The notes under the pieces were generated by a model. The model did not search any database. It was given only the letters and a program-made list of their open reading frames with translations, and was not told the origin of the DNA. From contig JAAYNH010000083.1 in NCBI GenBank assembly GCA_012520945.1, positions 1-40,236 of the forward strand: a stretch of DNA of 40,236 nt, in the 5' to 3' direction. The translations under genes were made by a program, and so were the position numbers. Of this stretch, positions 16,614 through 24,220 are shown in pieces. Source of the DNA: Treponema sp. (GTDB lineage Bacteria > Spirochaetota > Spirochaetia > Treponematales > Treponemataceae). Every line of letters begins with the position of its first letter. Position 1 is the first letter of the stretch.

Positions 16614-17180
16614 ATGAATTTATATGTACTTAGACATGGACAAACTTCCATGAACAGCCAAGATTTAATTGTTGGAACTACAGATGACACATTAACGGAA
16701 GAAGGCATTGAACAAGCAAAAGACGTTGCAAAAAAAATTGCTGCCTTTGAAGGAAATAATGCAGTTGATATTGTTATTACTTCTCCTTTAGTACGTGCTA
16801 GACATACAGCACAAATTGTAGCCGATGAAATTGAACGTAAAACCGGTCGCAAAATTGAATCGATAATTGACAATAGACTCATTGAACAAAATTATGGTAA
16901 TTTAGAAGGCACAAGTCGCTTTTCAGAGGAATTTGCCGTTTCTCGCGGTAGTTATGCTAGTCGTACAGGAAAAACCGGTGAGTCAATTTTGCAATTAGCA
17001 CAGCGTGTTTATAATACAATAGATGAAGTAAAGGCGAAATTTGCAGGCAAAACCATACTTTTTGTAACACATGGAGGAATTTGCCGTGTAATTCGTTCAT
17101 ATTTTTATGATATGACAAATGAAGAATATCCTGCATGGCGTGCATTAAACTGTCAACTGGATAAATATAAACTTTTATAA
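16614..17180 (+). CDS. Histidine phosphatase family protein (phosphoglycerate mutase-like)
   Basis: 188 residues. LRHGQTSMNSQ holds the catalytic His of the RHG motif, ITSPLVRARHTAQI the second phosphate-binding arginine, and VTHGGICRV the second His. The family covers cofactor-dependent phosphoglycerate mutases, cobalamin phosphatases (CobC) and broad phosphatases; this protein is shorter than GpmA (about 248) and fits the phosphatase group better. The substrate is unknown. There is no Shine-Dalgarno; the -10 box lies 9 nt before the ATG, so the message is nearly leaderless. It is divergent from the RluA-type gene. Confidence 0.88.
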   Translation: MNLYVLRHGQTSMNSQDLIVGTTDDTLTEEGIEQAKDVAKKIAAFEGNNAVDIVITSPLVRARHTAQIVADEIERKTGRKIESIIDNRLIEQNYGNLEGTSRFSEEFAVSRGSYASRTGKTGESILQLAQRVYNTIDEVKAKFAGKTILFVTHGGICRVIRSYFYDMTNEEYPAWRALNCQLDKYKLL

Positions 17181-17222
17181 CGAAAAATCAAAAAAAACTT
17201 ATTAATTCTTGTAAAATTGCTA

Positions 17223-17251
17223 TTGACATTTTTTATTTTGTGATTTATATT
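17223..17251 (+). promoter_or_regulatory. Sigma70 promoter of tRNA-Lys
   Basis: TTGACA (17223-17228), 17-nt spacer, TATATT (17246-17251), about 26 nt before the mature tRNA. This near-consensus RNA-gene promoter serves as a check on the spacing used elsewhere. Confidence 0.75.
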
Positions 17252-17277
17252 ATCTAAGCATTCAAAAATGAATGCAC

Positions 17278-17350
17278 GGGCCACTAGCTCAGGAGGTAGA
17301 GCAACGCCCTTTTAAGGCGTGGGTCACTGGTTCGAATCCAGTGTGGCTCA
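17278..17350 (+). tRNA. tRNA-Lys (anticodon TTT)
   Basis: 73 nt. The acceptor GGGCCAC pairs with GTGGCTC (one G-T), the D-arm contains TAGCTCAGGAGGTAGAGC, the anticodon stem ACGCC/GGCGT holds loop CTTTTAA, and the T-arm is ACTGG-TTCGAAT-CCAGT. The discriminator is A; CCA is not encoded. It is followed at once by a terminator. Confidence 0.95.
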
Positions 17351-17352
17351 AG

Positions 17353-17386
17353 AAGTTATCTTCTTTTTTGAAGGTAACTTTTTTTT
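17353..17386 (+). terminator. Terminator of tRNA-Lys
   Basis: An 11-bp stem (17353-17363 with 17370-17380, one G-T pair), short loop and an eight-T run. Confidence 0.8.
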
Positions 17387-17468
17387 ATTAAAGCACATTT
17401 ATCGAGCGTTAACAATATTCATTAAAAAAATCTTTTTCTATGATTATTCATTTTACATTTAAGACATC

Positions 17469-17500
17469 TCAATTAATACATATGTCAATTGATACATATT
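17469..17500. repeat. 16-bp tandem direct repeat before tRNA-Arg
   Basis: TCAATTAATACATATG (17469-17484) is followed directly by TCAATTGATACATATT (17485-17500), 14 of 16 identical. It lies just upstream of and touching the weak tRNA-Arg promoter, so it could be an operator or simple duplication. Confidence 0.5.
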
Positions 17501-17525
17501 GAAAAAAAAGAGTTTTTATTATATT
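17499..17525 (+). promoter_or_regulatory. Weak candidate promoter of tRNA-Arg
   Basis: TTGAAA (17499-17504) and TATATT (17520-17525) with a short 15-nt spacer, 17 nt before the tRNA. Confidence 0.35.
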
Positions 17526-17542
17526 GTTGTAAACGTAATTTT

Positions 17543-17615
17543 GATCCATTAGCTCATCTGGATAGAGCCCCCGCCTCCTAAGCGGAAGAGATGCGTTCGA
17601 GTCGCGTATGGATCA
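17543..17615 (+). tRNA. tRNA-Arg (anticodon CCT)
   Basis: 73 nt. The acceptor GATCCAT/ATGGATC is perfect, the anticodon stem CCGC/GCGG encloses loop CTCCTAA (anticodon CCT, reads AGG), and the T-arm is ATGCG-TTCGAGT-CGCGT. The fifth anticodon-stem pair is a C-A mismatch. The discriminator is A; CCA is not encoded. Only 1 nt separates it from the convergent murI stop codon, and no terminator is visible. Confidence 0.93.
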
Positions 17616-17616
17616 T

Positions 17617-18324
17617 CTATTTTGATAATCGTAAAGCTTGTTTTGCAACACCGTCTCTAGAATCAACAATCTGAATTTTATCCCCTGCAACTTTTTCAAA
17701 TTCGTCAACAAGATGAACAAAATGTGTACAACCTAAAATGATTGTGTCTACATTATTTTTCTTGAAAAAATCTATTACATCTGTGATAGCCTCAATTTTT
17801 TCTTGTTCGGAAACTTTCCATTTTACACTTAAAAGCTCACCGTTTCTAAAATCACACTGAACATTTTTTTCAACAAAATCAACAAGTTTTGTATCTGCCC
17901 TATAAACAACTTCACAATCAGAAGCATAATCTTGAACAAGTTTTTTTATATAATCGTGTTTCACCGTCATTTCAGTAGCAAGCAAACCTATTTTTTTAGA
18001 TTTGCTGCTTTTGGCAGCAAGTTTAATAGCCGGTACAGTACCAACAAAAGCAACTTCAGGATATAGCTCGCGCATTTTTTCCAAAACCGTCACTGTCATT
18101 GTATTACAAGCTAAAACAATAACTTTAGGTTTATAAAGAGAAAGAACTTGTTCAACAAATTTTTTGCTGAATTCTAAAATTTGTTCGGCGGTTTTAGTTC
18201 CGTAAGGAAAATTTTTTTCATCGGCAAAATATTTGCACTTTTTTTCAGGAACAATTTTTTGCATATATTGTAAATATGGAATGCCACCAATACCTGAATC
18301 TAAAAAAATAAAATCCGTGTCCAT
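17617..18324 (-). CDS. murI: Glutamate racemase
   Basis: 235 residues from the ATG at 18322-18324, which has a GGAG site about 9 nt upstream; longer upstream starts lie inside the preceding gene. The N-terminus DFIFLDSGIGGIPYL holds the catalytic-loop Asp, VLACNTMTVT the first Cys and ILGCTHFVHL the second Cys. It makes D-glutamate for peptidoglycan. Slightly shorter than the usual 255-270 residues. It follows the zinc-ribbon gene with a 4-bp gap. Confidence 0.9.
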   Translation of the reverse strand: MDTDFIFLDSGIGGIPYLQYMQKIVPEKKCKYFADEKNFPYGTKTAEQILEFSKKFVEQVLSLYKPKVIVLACNTMTVTVLEKMRELYPEVAFVGTVPAIKLAAKSSKSKKIGLLATEMTVKHDYIKKLVQDYASDCEVVYRADTKLVDFVEKNVQCDFRNGELLSVKWKVSEQEKIEAITDVIDFFKKNNVDTIILGCTHFVHLVDEFEKVAGDKIQIVDSRDGVAKQALRLSK

Positions 18325-18328
18325 TTTT

Positions 18329-18613
18329 TTATTCTCCGAACAAGGCAGCAAATGCATCTTTAGCTTTTGCTTTTTCTTTTGCAAATTTAGATGATTTTTC
18401 AAAACTAAACATCACCTTAAAATAATCACAAAAATTGCTTTTTTCTTTGTCTTGAACTAATTCATCAACCGTTTCATGACAATCATAATAACTGCCCGGA
18501 GAATAAAATTTACAGTTTCGACAACAATGCAAATCACTACCGCAAATACTGCAAGTTGACGTTCTAAAAATTTGTTCATTTTTATCTATATCTTTTCCGC
18601 ATTTCCAACACAT
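18329..18613 (-). CDS. Small zinc-ribbon protein, unknown function
   Basis: 94 residues from the ATG at 18611-18613 (MCWKCGKDIDKNEQ). It has CxxC pairs at 2/5 and 21/24, then further Cys in CCRNCKFY and DCHE, consistent with one or two zinc ribbons, and a helical, Lys/Ala-rich C-terminus. A longer frame upstream exists, but a TTGAAC-18-TATATT promoter ends 6 nt before this ATG, supporting this start. It is the first gene of an operon with murI and is divergent from another Cys-containing gene. I do not recognise a function. Confidence 0.7.
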   Translation of the reverse strand: MCWKCGKDIDKNEQIFRTSTCSICGSDLHCCRNCKFYSPGSYYDCHETVDELVQDKEKSNFCDYFKVMFSFEKSSKFAKEKAKAKDAFAALFGE

Positions 18614-18619
18614 GATATT

Positions 18620-18649
18620 AATATAAACCATTTGACTAAATCTGTTCAA
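18620..18649 (-). promoter_or_regulatory. Leaderless promoter of the zinc-ribbon/murI operon
   Basis: Minus strand TTGAAC (18644-18649), 18-nt spacer, TATATT (18620-18625), 6 nt to the ATG. It overlaps the opposing promoter at 18632-18660. Confidence 0.5.
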
Positions 18650-18660
18650 TGCCTTAACAT
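18632..18660 (+). promoter_or_regulatory. Leaderless promoter of the pentapeptide gene
   Basis: TTGACT (18632-18637), 17-nt spacer, TAACAT (18655-18660), 6 nt to the ATG at 18667. Confidence 0.5.
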
Positions 18661-18666
18661 AAATAT

Positions 18667-19305
18667 ATGTTTGCAGTTCATACATGTAGTAATCCTAATT
18701 GTCAAAATTCTTCACTGTCTTTTTTTGATAAAAACAGTGTAATGCACTATGGTCAAAACTTATGCATTAACCATTGTATTGATGTTGAAAAAGCAAAAAA
18801 AGATATTATTCAATATATTGAAAACAACGATAAAATCATTGGCATTTCTGCATCTGGAATGTCTTTTTCAAATTTAGATTTATCTAACAAAAAGTTTTAC
18901 GGTTGCAATTTTCAAAACTGTAATTTTACAAATATAAATTTTGAATCATGCCGTGTAAGAATTTCTATGTTTGATTTTTCTACATTCAGTGATTGCAACA
19001 TGATAAATAGTAATATTCAATATGCTTCTTTTGCGGGCTCTACAATGAGTCATATTCTTTTTACCAACTCAGACTTAGTTCATAATAATTTTTGTGGAAT
19101 TAAAGCATTTCAATCTTCTTTTGATGATAGCGATTTATATAATTCACGTTTTATAAAATCATATTTAGCAAATACATCTTTTAGAAATTGCAATATAAAA
19201 AAAACGATTTTTTATGAAATGGAACAACTCAATGTTTCTTTCAAACTTTCAAACACAAGGGAAGCCCTTTTTTCTAAAGATACAAATGCGGAGGAATTAA
19301 TTTGA
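18667..19305 (+). CDS. Pentapeptide-repeat protein with N-terminal Cys cluster
   Basis: 212 residues. The N-terminus has two cysteine pairs (HTCSNPNC and LCINHC), a likely metal site. From about residue 60 it is a run of pentapeptide repeats (SFSNLDLSN, FYGCNFQNCNFTNINF, SFAGSTM, LFTNSDL, SSFDDSDLYNSRF, TSFRNCNI), which fold into a right-handed beta-helix. Some relatives mimic DNA or scaffold complexes, but nothing shows the role here. No ribosome site; -10 box 6 nt before the ATG. It overlaps the next gene by 4 bp. Confidence 0.8.
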   Translation: MFAVHTCSNPNCQNSSLSFFDKNSVMHYGQNLCINHCIDVEKAKKDIIQYIENNDKIIGISASGMSFSNLDLSNKKFYGCNFQNCNFTNINFESCRVRISMFDFSTFSDCNMINSNIQYASFAGSTMSHILFTNSDLVHNNFCGIKAFQSSFDDSDLYNSRFIKSYLANTSFRNCNIKKTIFYEMEQLNVSFKLSNTREALFSKDTNAEELI

Positions 19306-19886
19306 AAGTATATTTTCATCTTTCTATTAATGGTTTTTCAAATTCATATTTAGTAAAAAATCCAATAACAAAAGAAGCTTTAATAATTGATCCGGGAACA
19401 ATTACACAAGAAATAATAAATCAAATTGAAAATGAGCATTATAATTTAGTTGCAGTTTTAATAACACATCATGAAATAAATAATACCAGGGGTGTTCCAA
19501 CTTTGCGTTGTATTTATTCACCCAAAATATATACAGCAGATTTGGGCATTGCCGGAAATGATACAATTGTTTTAAAAGGTGACGGTTCTTTCAAAGCTGC
19601 CGGCTTGAACATAAAATATCTGTCCATGCCCGGACACACATCAGATTCATTATGTTTCAAAATAGGTCGTGTTATTTTTACAGGAGATGCACTCACTGCC
19701 GGTCTTACAGGAAACAGCTCTAATTCATATGCTGAAAAAAATTTATTAACAAATATTGAGAAAAAAATTTTTTCACAAACCGACAACACAATAATCATGC
19801 CGGGTCAAGGACCGCCTTCAAGTGTTAAAGCAGAAAAAAAATTTAATTTGAGCTTCTTGAAATTAGAAAAACACGACCTGCATTAA
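19302..19886 (+). CDS. Metallo-beta-lactamase-fold protein with degenerate metal site
   Basis: 194 residues with a TTG start at 19302 overlapping the upstream stop (TTGA) and GGAGG 8 nt before it. The fold is clear: NSYLV, IIDPG, LITHHEINN, SMPGHTSDS, FTGDAL. In the normal THxHxDH motif only the first His (H56) is kept; E58, N60 and N61 replace His, Asp and His. H112 and D129 are kept, while the last His is Gln169 (MPGQGP). It therefore cannot bind two metals in the usual way and may be non-hydrolytic. Its 3' end overlaps the convergent metallopeptidase gene by 44 bp. Confidence 0.8.
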   Translation: MKVYFHLSINGFSNSYLVKNPITKEALIIDPGTITQEIINQIENEHYNLVAVLITHHEINNTRGVPTLRCIYSPKIYTADLGIAGNDTIVLKGDGSFKAAGLNIKYLSMPGHTSDSLCFKIGRVIFTGDALTAGLTGNSSNSYAEKNLLTNIEKKIFSQTDNTIIMPGQGPPSSVKAEKKFNLSFLKLEKHDLH

Positions 19887-21171
19887 GTGCATAATTTTCA
19901 TAAACATAATTATCCAATGCTATAGCCGCATCAGTTAAACTTTGTGCCCTGGTTTCTTTAATTTTTTTACATAACTCAGGTGTTGCTGCATTTACAAATT
20001 TTCTGTTCGCTAAATTATCTGCAAAATAACTTGAACATGCTTTTGTGCTTTGCTGCAAAAGATAAGCCATAAATTCATTTTTCAAAAGATAGTCATCTTT
20101 TGGATTATATGACAAATTTGGTGTATTTACAAAATAACTTTTCATGAATGCCCATTCTGTTGAGTCTACTTTTTCAAAAACTGTTTGAACATAATTTCTG
20201 AATTTTTCATCAGTAAAATAAATTCCGTGAAAGCATTCATGAGCAAGCAATAAGTGACGCAAAGCACCATTGGATTGTTGGCTAATTGAAATAATTGCTC
20301 CATTAAGTGGAACAAATTTTTCATTACCGTTTTCCAAAACAATACGTTTTATAATTTTATTATTTTCTAAAATTTTGCACAGAATTTTTTCTTTTTCATT
20401 TAATGAAAAATTTGTTTGATTTGCAAGATTGAAAAAGTCAGCTAAACTTTCTGCTTTATAATCATGTGCATTAAAACCGTGCAAATGTTTGATTTTTTCA
20501 TCTTCATGTAATTTTCCTGAATAACCTACCTTTTCAACAAAAAATGCTAGGCGTTTCAAATATAAGTCTTGAATTGCATAATCTAAAAAATCAAAAACCA
20601 AAACATTTTCTAAAAGCTCCCACGAAAATAATTCAAAATCATTTGTTCGCCATAATTCTTTATTCCAATAAATCACACTTCCCATGTCAGCAACAAGAGG
20701 CATAAGATTTTCCGGATTGTCTGTTTTAGTAAATTGTATATTATCATTTTCTAAAATAATTGCTTTTATAATTTTTGCATTTTCTAAAAAAACAATACTT
20801 GTGTCAGTTTGTAAAAAATCATTTTCTTTTTTAAATGAACCTAAATGAAGTGTTGTTAAATTTTGATTTGGAAATAATCTTATATTAAATTTTTCTGTTG
20901 TAGTTGAGCTTTGAAAATTTGCAATTAAAATTTTATCTTTAACTTTTTCACTGTCATAAAAAAATTTTATATAACTATTTTTTAATGCCGGAAAGCTCAC
21001 TGCATTATTTGGAACAAGTTTAGTATTTATTAATTTAACATCTTGAAAACTTTCAATAAAAAAATATTTTAAAACATTATTTAAAATAACATTTTTTAAA
21101 TTTAACGCAACAGAACTTTGTCCATTTTGTAAACCATATTCAATAAAATTATTTTTTTTCTTTCTTGTCAT
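19843..21171 (-). CDS. Putative zinc metallopeptidase domain (separated from its lipoprotein N-terminus)
   Basis: 442 residues. AHECFH at 310-315 is an HExxH zinc site, and NEFMAY with E366 fits a gluzincin third ligand. It lacks an export signal itself; the overlapping upstream frame (21149-21391) provides one. Removing one A from the A8 run at 21152-21159 (minus strand) would join the two frames into a lipoprotein of about 515 residues. The ATG used here (21169-21171) lies inside the upstream frame and has no clear ribosome site. The substrate is unknown. Phase variation, transcription slippage, gene decay and sequencing error are all possible. Confidence 0.7.
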   Translation of the reverse strand: MTRKKKNNFIEYGLQNGQSSVALNLKNVILNNVLKYFFIESFQDVKLINTKLVPNNAVSFPALKNSYIKFFYDSEKVKDKILIANFQSSTTTEKFNIRLFPNQNLTTLHLGSFKKENDFLQTDTSIVFLENAKIIKAIILENDNIQFTKTDNPENLMPLVADMGSVIYWNKELWRTNDFELFSWELLENVLVFDFLDYAIQDLYLKRLAFFVEKVGYSGKLHEDEKIKHLHGFNAHDYKAESLADFFNLANQTNFSLNEKEKILCKILENNKIIKRIVLENGNEKFVPLNGAIISISQQSNGALRHLLLAHECFHGIYFTDEKFRNYVQTVFEKVDSTEWAFMKSYFVNTPNLSYNPKDDYLLKNEFMAYLLQQSTKACSSYFADNLANRKFVNAATPELCKKIKETRAQSLTDAAIALDNYVYENYALNAGRVFLISRSSN

Positions 21172-21391
21172 TTATAAAACCAATTTTTACATTTGCTTTT
21201 TCTTCACAATAAAAAGTAAAAATTAAAAAAGCACAATTATCTTTTTTTTGAGCTTCATAAATTTGAGTTTTTACTTCATCATTAATTTTTATTTTTAAGA
21301 AATTTATTTTAGCTTCTGCTTTACATGATACAAAAAAAACAGACAAAAAAATAAACACAAAAATGAATTTAATTTTAAACACGTTTATCAT
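21149..21391 (-). CDS. Lipoprotein signal peptide and N-terminal part of the metallopeptidase
   Basis: 80 residues: FKIKFIFVFIFLSVFFVSC is a signal peptide with a lipobox-like FVSC (Cys23), followed by about 55 residues of an extracytoplasmic domain ending at a stop immediately after the A8 tract. On its own it looks cut short. The ATG at 21389-21391 has TAAAAT ending 6 nt upstream and no ribosome site. Best read as the 5' part of the 19843-21171 gene. Divergent from the unknown gene at 21438. Confidence 0.65.
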   Translation of the reverse strand: MINVFKIKFIFVFIFLSVFFVSCKAEAKINFLKIKINDEVKTQIYEAQKKDNCAFLIFTFYCEEKANVKIGFINDKKEKK

Positions 21392-21397
21392 AAAAAC

Positions 21398-21403
21398 ATT
21401 TTA
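21398..21403 (-). promoter_or_regulatory. -10 box of the lipoprotein gene
   Basis: Minus strand TAAAAT, 6 nt before the ATG. No convincing -35 at 17-18 nt, so weak. Confidence 0.3.
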
Positions 21404-21430
21404 CACTATTTTTTATTTTAATGCTATAAT
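21400..21430 (+). promoter_or_regulatory. Leaderless promoter of the gene at 21438
   Basis: TTTACA (21400-21405) and TATAAT (21425-21430) with a long 19-nt spacer (18 if TTACAC is used), 7 nt before the ATG. Confidence 0.45.
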
Positions 21431-21437
21431 AATATTT

Positions 21438-21968
21438 ATGGACAAACAAGATATTACATCACTTTCAATTTTACCACATAGAAACATTTGTTTTGAATTA
21501 CGTCAACTTCAAAAAAAAATTCCGACAATACCTTTTTTGCCCATTTTTGCACCTACTAATTTTGAAACTTTTTCTTCCCCTCTTTTTATTCACAAACCTG
21601 TTTTTATAAATTTATGGCTTTGTTGTCCTGTTTCAAAATCTGAAAATTATTTTCATATTGATAAAAACAAAACCATTTCAATTGCAAGTTTTTTAGACAT
21701 TCCTATAAATACAATTCCGCTTTGTTTTTTTAAAACTAAAAATGAAAAAGATTTATTTTTAAAAAATGATTTTAAAAATTTTATATCTACTGAAAAAAAC
21801 TTTCCTAAAAAAATGCGTGTTTTTAGAACTGCAAAAATTAATTTTTCATGGCCATTGGATAATAAGAATATTGAAAAAATAAATGAAAAAAGAGAAAAAA
21901 AAATAATGACGCAAAATTTATTTTTTGCATTTAATTGGCAAATTGAAAATGCAAAATGGCATCATTAA
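21438..21968 (+). CDS. Hypothetical protein
   Basis: 176 residues from the ATG at 21438 (MDKQDITSLSILPHRNICFE); a start further upstream would run through the promoter. It is rich in Lys, Phe, Asn and Ile, with no signal peptide, membrane helix or motif I recognise. It is divergent from the lipoprotein metallopeptidase and convergent with tsaD, overlapping the tsaD 3' end by 4 bp. Confidence 0.6.
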   Translation: MDKQDITSLSILPHRNICFELRQLQKKIPTIPFLPIFAPTNFETFSSPLFIHKPVFINLWLCCPVSKSENYFHIDKNKTISIASFLDIPINTIPLCFFKTKNEKDLFLKNDFKNFISTEKNFPKKMRVFRTAKINFSWPLDNKNIEKINEKREKKIMTQNLFFAFNWQIENAKWHH

Positions 21969-22975
21969 CGCGGATGGCGAAATCCTTCAATGCGAGATGA
22001 ACAACCAACGTTCCAATCACTTGTTTCTCCGCGTTGAAAAAACTTATATGCAATACCTGCAATCATCGCTCCATTGTCACCACATAATTTCAGTGGCGGA
22101 AAAATGCAATGCAAGTCATCGCGTTCAGCCAATAATTCACGTAGCCTAGAATTTGCCGCCACTCCACCACCGGCAACAATTGTTTTAAGTCCTGTATCTT
22201 CAATAGCTAAGAACAATCTACTAACTAAAGTTTTTACAGCAGCTTCTTGAAAACTTGCCGCAATATTTTCCGGCGTTTTTTCAAAGTCTTTATTCCAAAA
22301 TTGATCAATTTGATTTATCACGGCAGTTTTTAATCCACTGTATGAAACATCATACCTATGCTTTGGGTCATGAAATATTGGAACAGGAAATTTTGCTGCA
22401 AGGCGATTTCCTTTTTGTGCTAATTTGTCAATTATTGCACCGCCGGGATATCCAAAGTCATAATATTTTGCAATCTTATCAAATGCTTCTCCTGCCGCAT
22501 CATCAATGGTAGTTCCAAGTATTTCAATGTCATCAAAATTATTTACTTTACAAATAATTGTATGACCGCCGGAGACAAGCAAACCTAAATACGGATATGA
22601 AACATCTTCTAATAAATGTGCTGCATACAAATGTGCAAGCATATGATTAACTGCTAAAAACGGTTTCCCTAGTGACCAAGCTAACGTTTTTCCAAAAGTT
22701 AATCCAACCAAAAGACTCCCCATGAGTCCGGGTCTATTTGTAGCAACAACAGCATCTATATCATTTATTGACAAAGATGCTTCCTCTAATGCTTCATGTA
22801 CAACAGGTTGAATCCATTCAATATGTTTACGACTAGCTAATTCCGGCACAACACCTTGATACTTTGTATGAAAAGGTATTTGTGTGGCCACAACATTACT
22901 TAAAATTTTCTTGCCGTCTACTACTACTGACGCTGCTGTTTCATCACATGAAGACTCAATGCCTAAAATTTTCAT
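21965..22975 (-). CDS. tsaD: tRNA N6-adenosine threonylcarbamoyltransferase TsaD
   Basis: 336 residues. The N-terminus LGIESSCDETAASVV, the metal-binding HMLAHLYAAH, and GLLVSGGHT, GEAFDK and AGGGVAANSRLR are diagnostic. It transfers threonylcarbamoyl to A37 of ANN-reading tRNAs, working with TsaB and TsaE. Its ATG overlaps the stop of the upstream deacetylase gene by 4 bp (ATGA), so the two are translationally coupled, with an AGGAAG stretch upstream. Confidence 0.96.
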   Translation of the reverse strand: MKILGIESSCDETAASVVVDGKKILSNVVATQIPFHTKYQGVVPELASRKHIEWIQPVVHEALEEASLSINDIDAVVATNRPGLMGSLLVGLTFGKTLAWSLGKPFLAVNHMLAHLYAAHLLEDVSYPYLGLLVSGGHTIICKVNNFDDIEILGTTIDDAAGEAFDKIAKYYDFGYPGGAIIDKLAQKGNRLAAKFPVPIFHDPKHRYDVSYSGLKTAVINQIDQFWNKDFEKTPENIAASFQEAAVKTLVSRLFLAIEDTGLKTIVAGGGVAANSRLRELLAERDDLHCIFPPLKLCGDNGAMIAGIAYKFFQRGETSDWNVGCSSRIEGFRHPR

Positions 22976-24096
22976 TTAATTTTACTTCCTGCTTTTGAAA
23001 TAGTACTGAAGGCAAAACCAGCATCTTCCCATTTTTTATAATTATCCGTTAGTAATTTAGCCAAACCGTGAGGGCGAACGTGTCCTATCATAATCACATA
23101 ACCTTTTCGCTCACAAATTTTCAAGCCTTTTTCAATTTCTTTTAACATATCTGCATGACTATTTGTATTGTCAATAAAAATATCGCGTTCATATATTTTC
23201 ATACCACGTTCTTTTGCGGCAATCGGAACAGCAGATTCAGAGGTTGTGCGCGAATCTAAAAAATAAATATTTTTTTCACGACATATATCCAAAATTAAAC
23301 CGCTTGCCCACGCATTTTCAGTAATAAGAGAACCTTCGTGATTATTCATGCCACTAACTTTTCCGACTTCTTTTAAGTTTTCCAAAACAATATTTTTAAT
23401 TGCCCACTCGTCCATATCATCCGTTGGTAAAATAGCTCCCGGACCGGGATTTATATTCAAATTTTTTGCTTGCATCGGTTGATGTAACATGACTTCTTTG
23501 CCGGCTAATCTACTGCGATTAGCAGCCTCTGCAGAAAATGGTAATTTAGGCAAAACAGAAATGGTTATTGGAAATGGTATTTCTAAATAAGGTTGTAAAT
23601 AATTTAAATTATGTCCTGCATCATCAAAGACAAAAATTACAATGCCTTTGCTGCCCGGTTTTACTTTTGGTAAAATGGGCTCAATTTTTTCCTTTATGCC
23701 ACCGGCCACTGTACTTGATTCTGAAACTATGTTTTTTGTTGTTTGCGTTTTTAATTCAGGTGTTTCATTTTCTATAATTTTTTCTTCTTTGACAACATTT
23801 ATTTTCGGCTCTTCCAAATCATTTTTTTTATCGATAATTTGATTTGTTAAATCTATTTGTATTTTTGGTTGAATAACTTCTTTAGTTTTTTCTAAACTTT
23901 TTTCTGCAATTGACGAAACTATATTTTCTTTTTTTTCAACTTTAGTTACATCTTTTTCCTTTGTCTTTTTTAATGTTTCTTTGTTCGCAATTGTAACGCT
24001 TACGAACAGCATTGTAACACAAATTGCTATAATAGAAAAAGAAAGGGCTAAAGTTTTTTTATGATTAATTTTTAGTTTTTTATTTTTTTTCGCCAT
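22972..24096 (-). CDS. Divergent polysaccharide deacetylase family protein, membrane-anchored
   Basis: 374 residues: a membrane helix at about residues 13-32, a Lys/Glu-rich linker to about 140, then the YibQ-type NodB-like domain (IVIFVFDDAGHN, ISVLPKLPFS, EVMLHQPMQ, MNNHEGS, FLDSRTT, IGHVRPHG). The FDDAG aspartates and late histidine match the family. It probably acts in the periplasm; the substrate is not known. A TTGAAA-17-TATTAT promoter ends 6 nt before the ATG with no ribosome site. First gene of a unit with tsaD. Confidence 0.85.
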   Translation of the reverse strand: MAKKNKKLKINHKKTLALSFSIIAICVTMLFVSVTIANKETLKKTKEKDVTKVEKKENIVSSIAEKSLEKTKEVIQPKIQIDLTNQIIDKKNDLEEPKINVVKEEKIIENETPELKTQTTKNIVSESSTVAGGIKEKIEPILPKVKPGSKGIVIFVFDDAGHNLNYLQPYLEIPFPITISVLPKLPFSAEAANRSRLAGKEVMLHQPMQAKNLNINPGPGAILPTDDMDEWAIKNIVLENLKEVGKVSGMNNHEGSLITENAWASGLILDICREKNIYFLDSRTTSESAVPIAAKERGMKIYERDIFIDNTNSHADMLKEIEKGLKICERKGYVIMIGHVRPHGLAKLLTDNYKKWEDAGFAFSTISKAGSKIK

Positions 24097-24102
24097 AATA
24101 AT

Positions 24103-24131
24103 ATAATACTGTTATGAGAAAAATTTTTCAA
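24103..24131 (-). promoter_or_regulatory. Leaderless promoter of the deacetylase-tsaD unit
   Basis: Minus strand TTGAAA (24126-24131), 17-nt spacer, TATTAT (24103-24108), 6 nt to the ATG at 24096. Confidence 0.6.
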
Positions 24132-24220
24132 CATAGAAAAGTATTAAAAAATAAAATTAATTTTCATTATGCTTTAATATTTGTATTTAACAAATATCGA
24201 TACTAAAAATATCGAATAAC

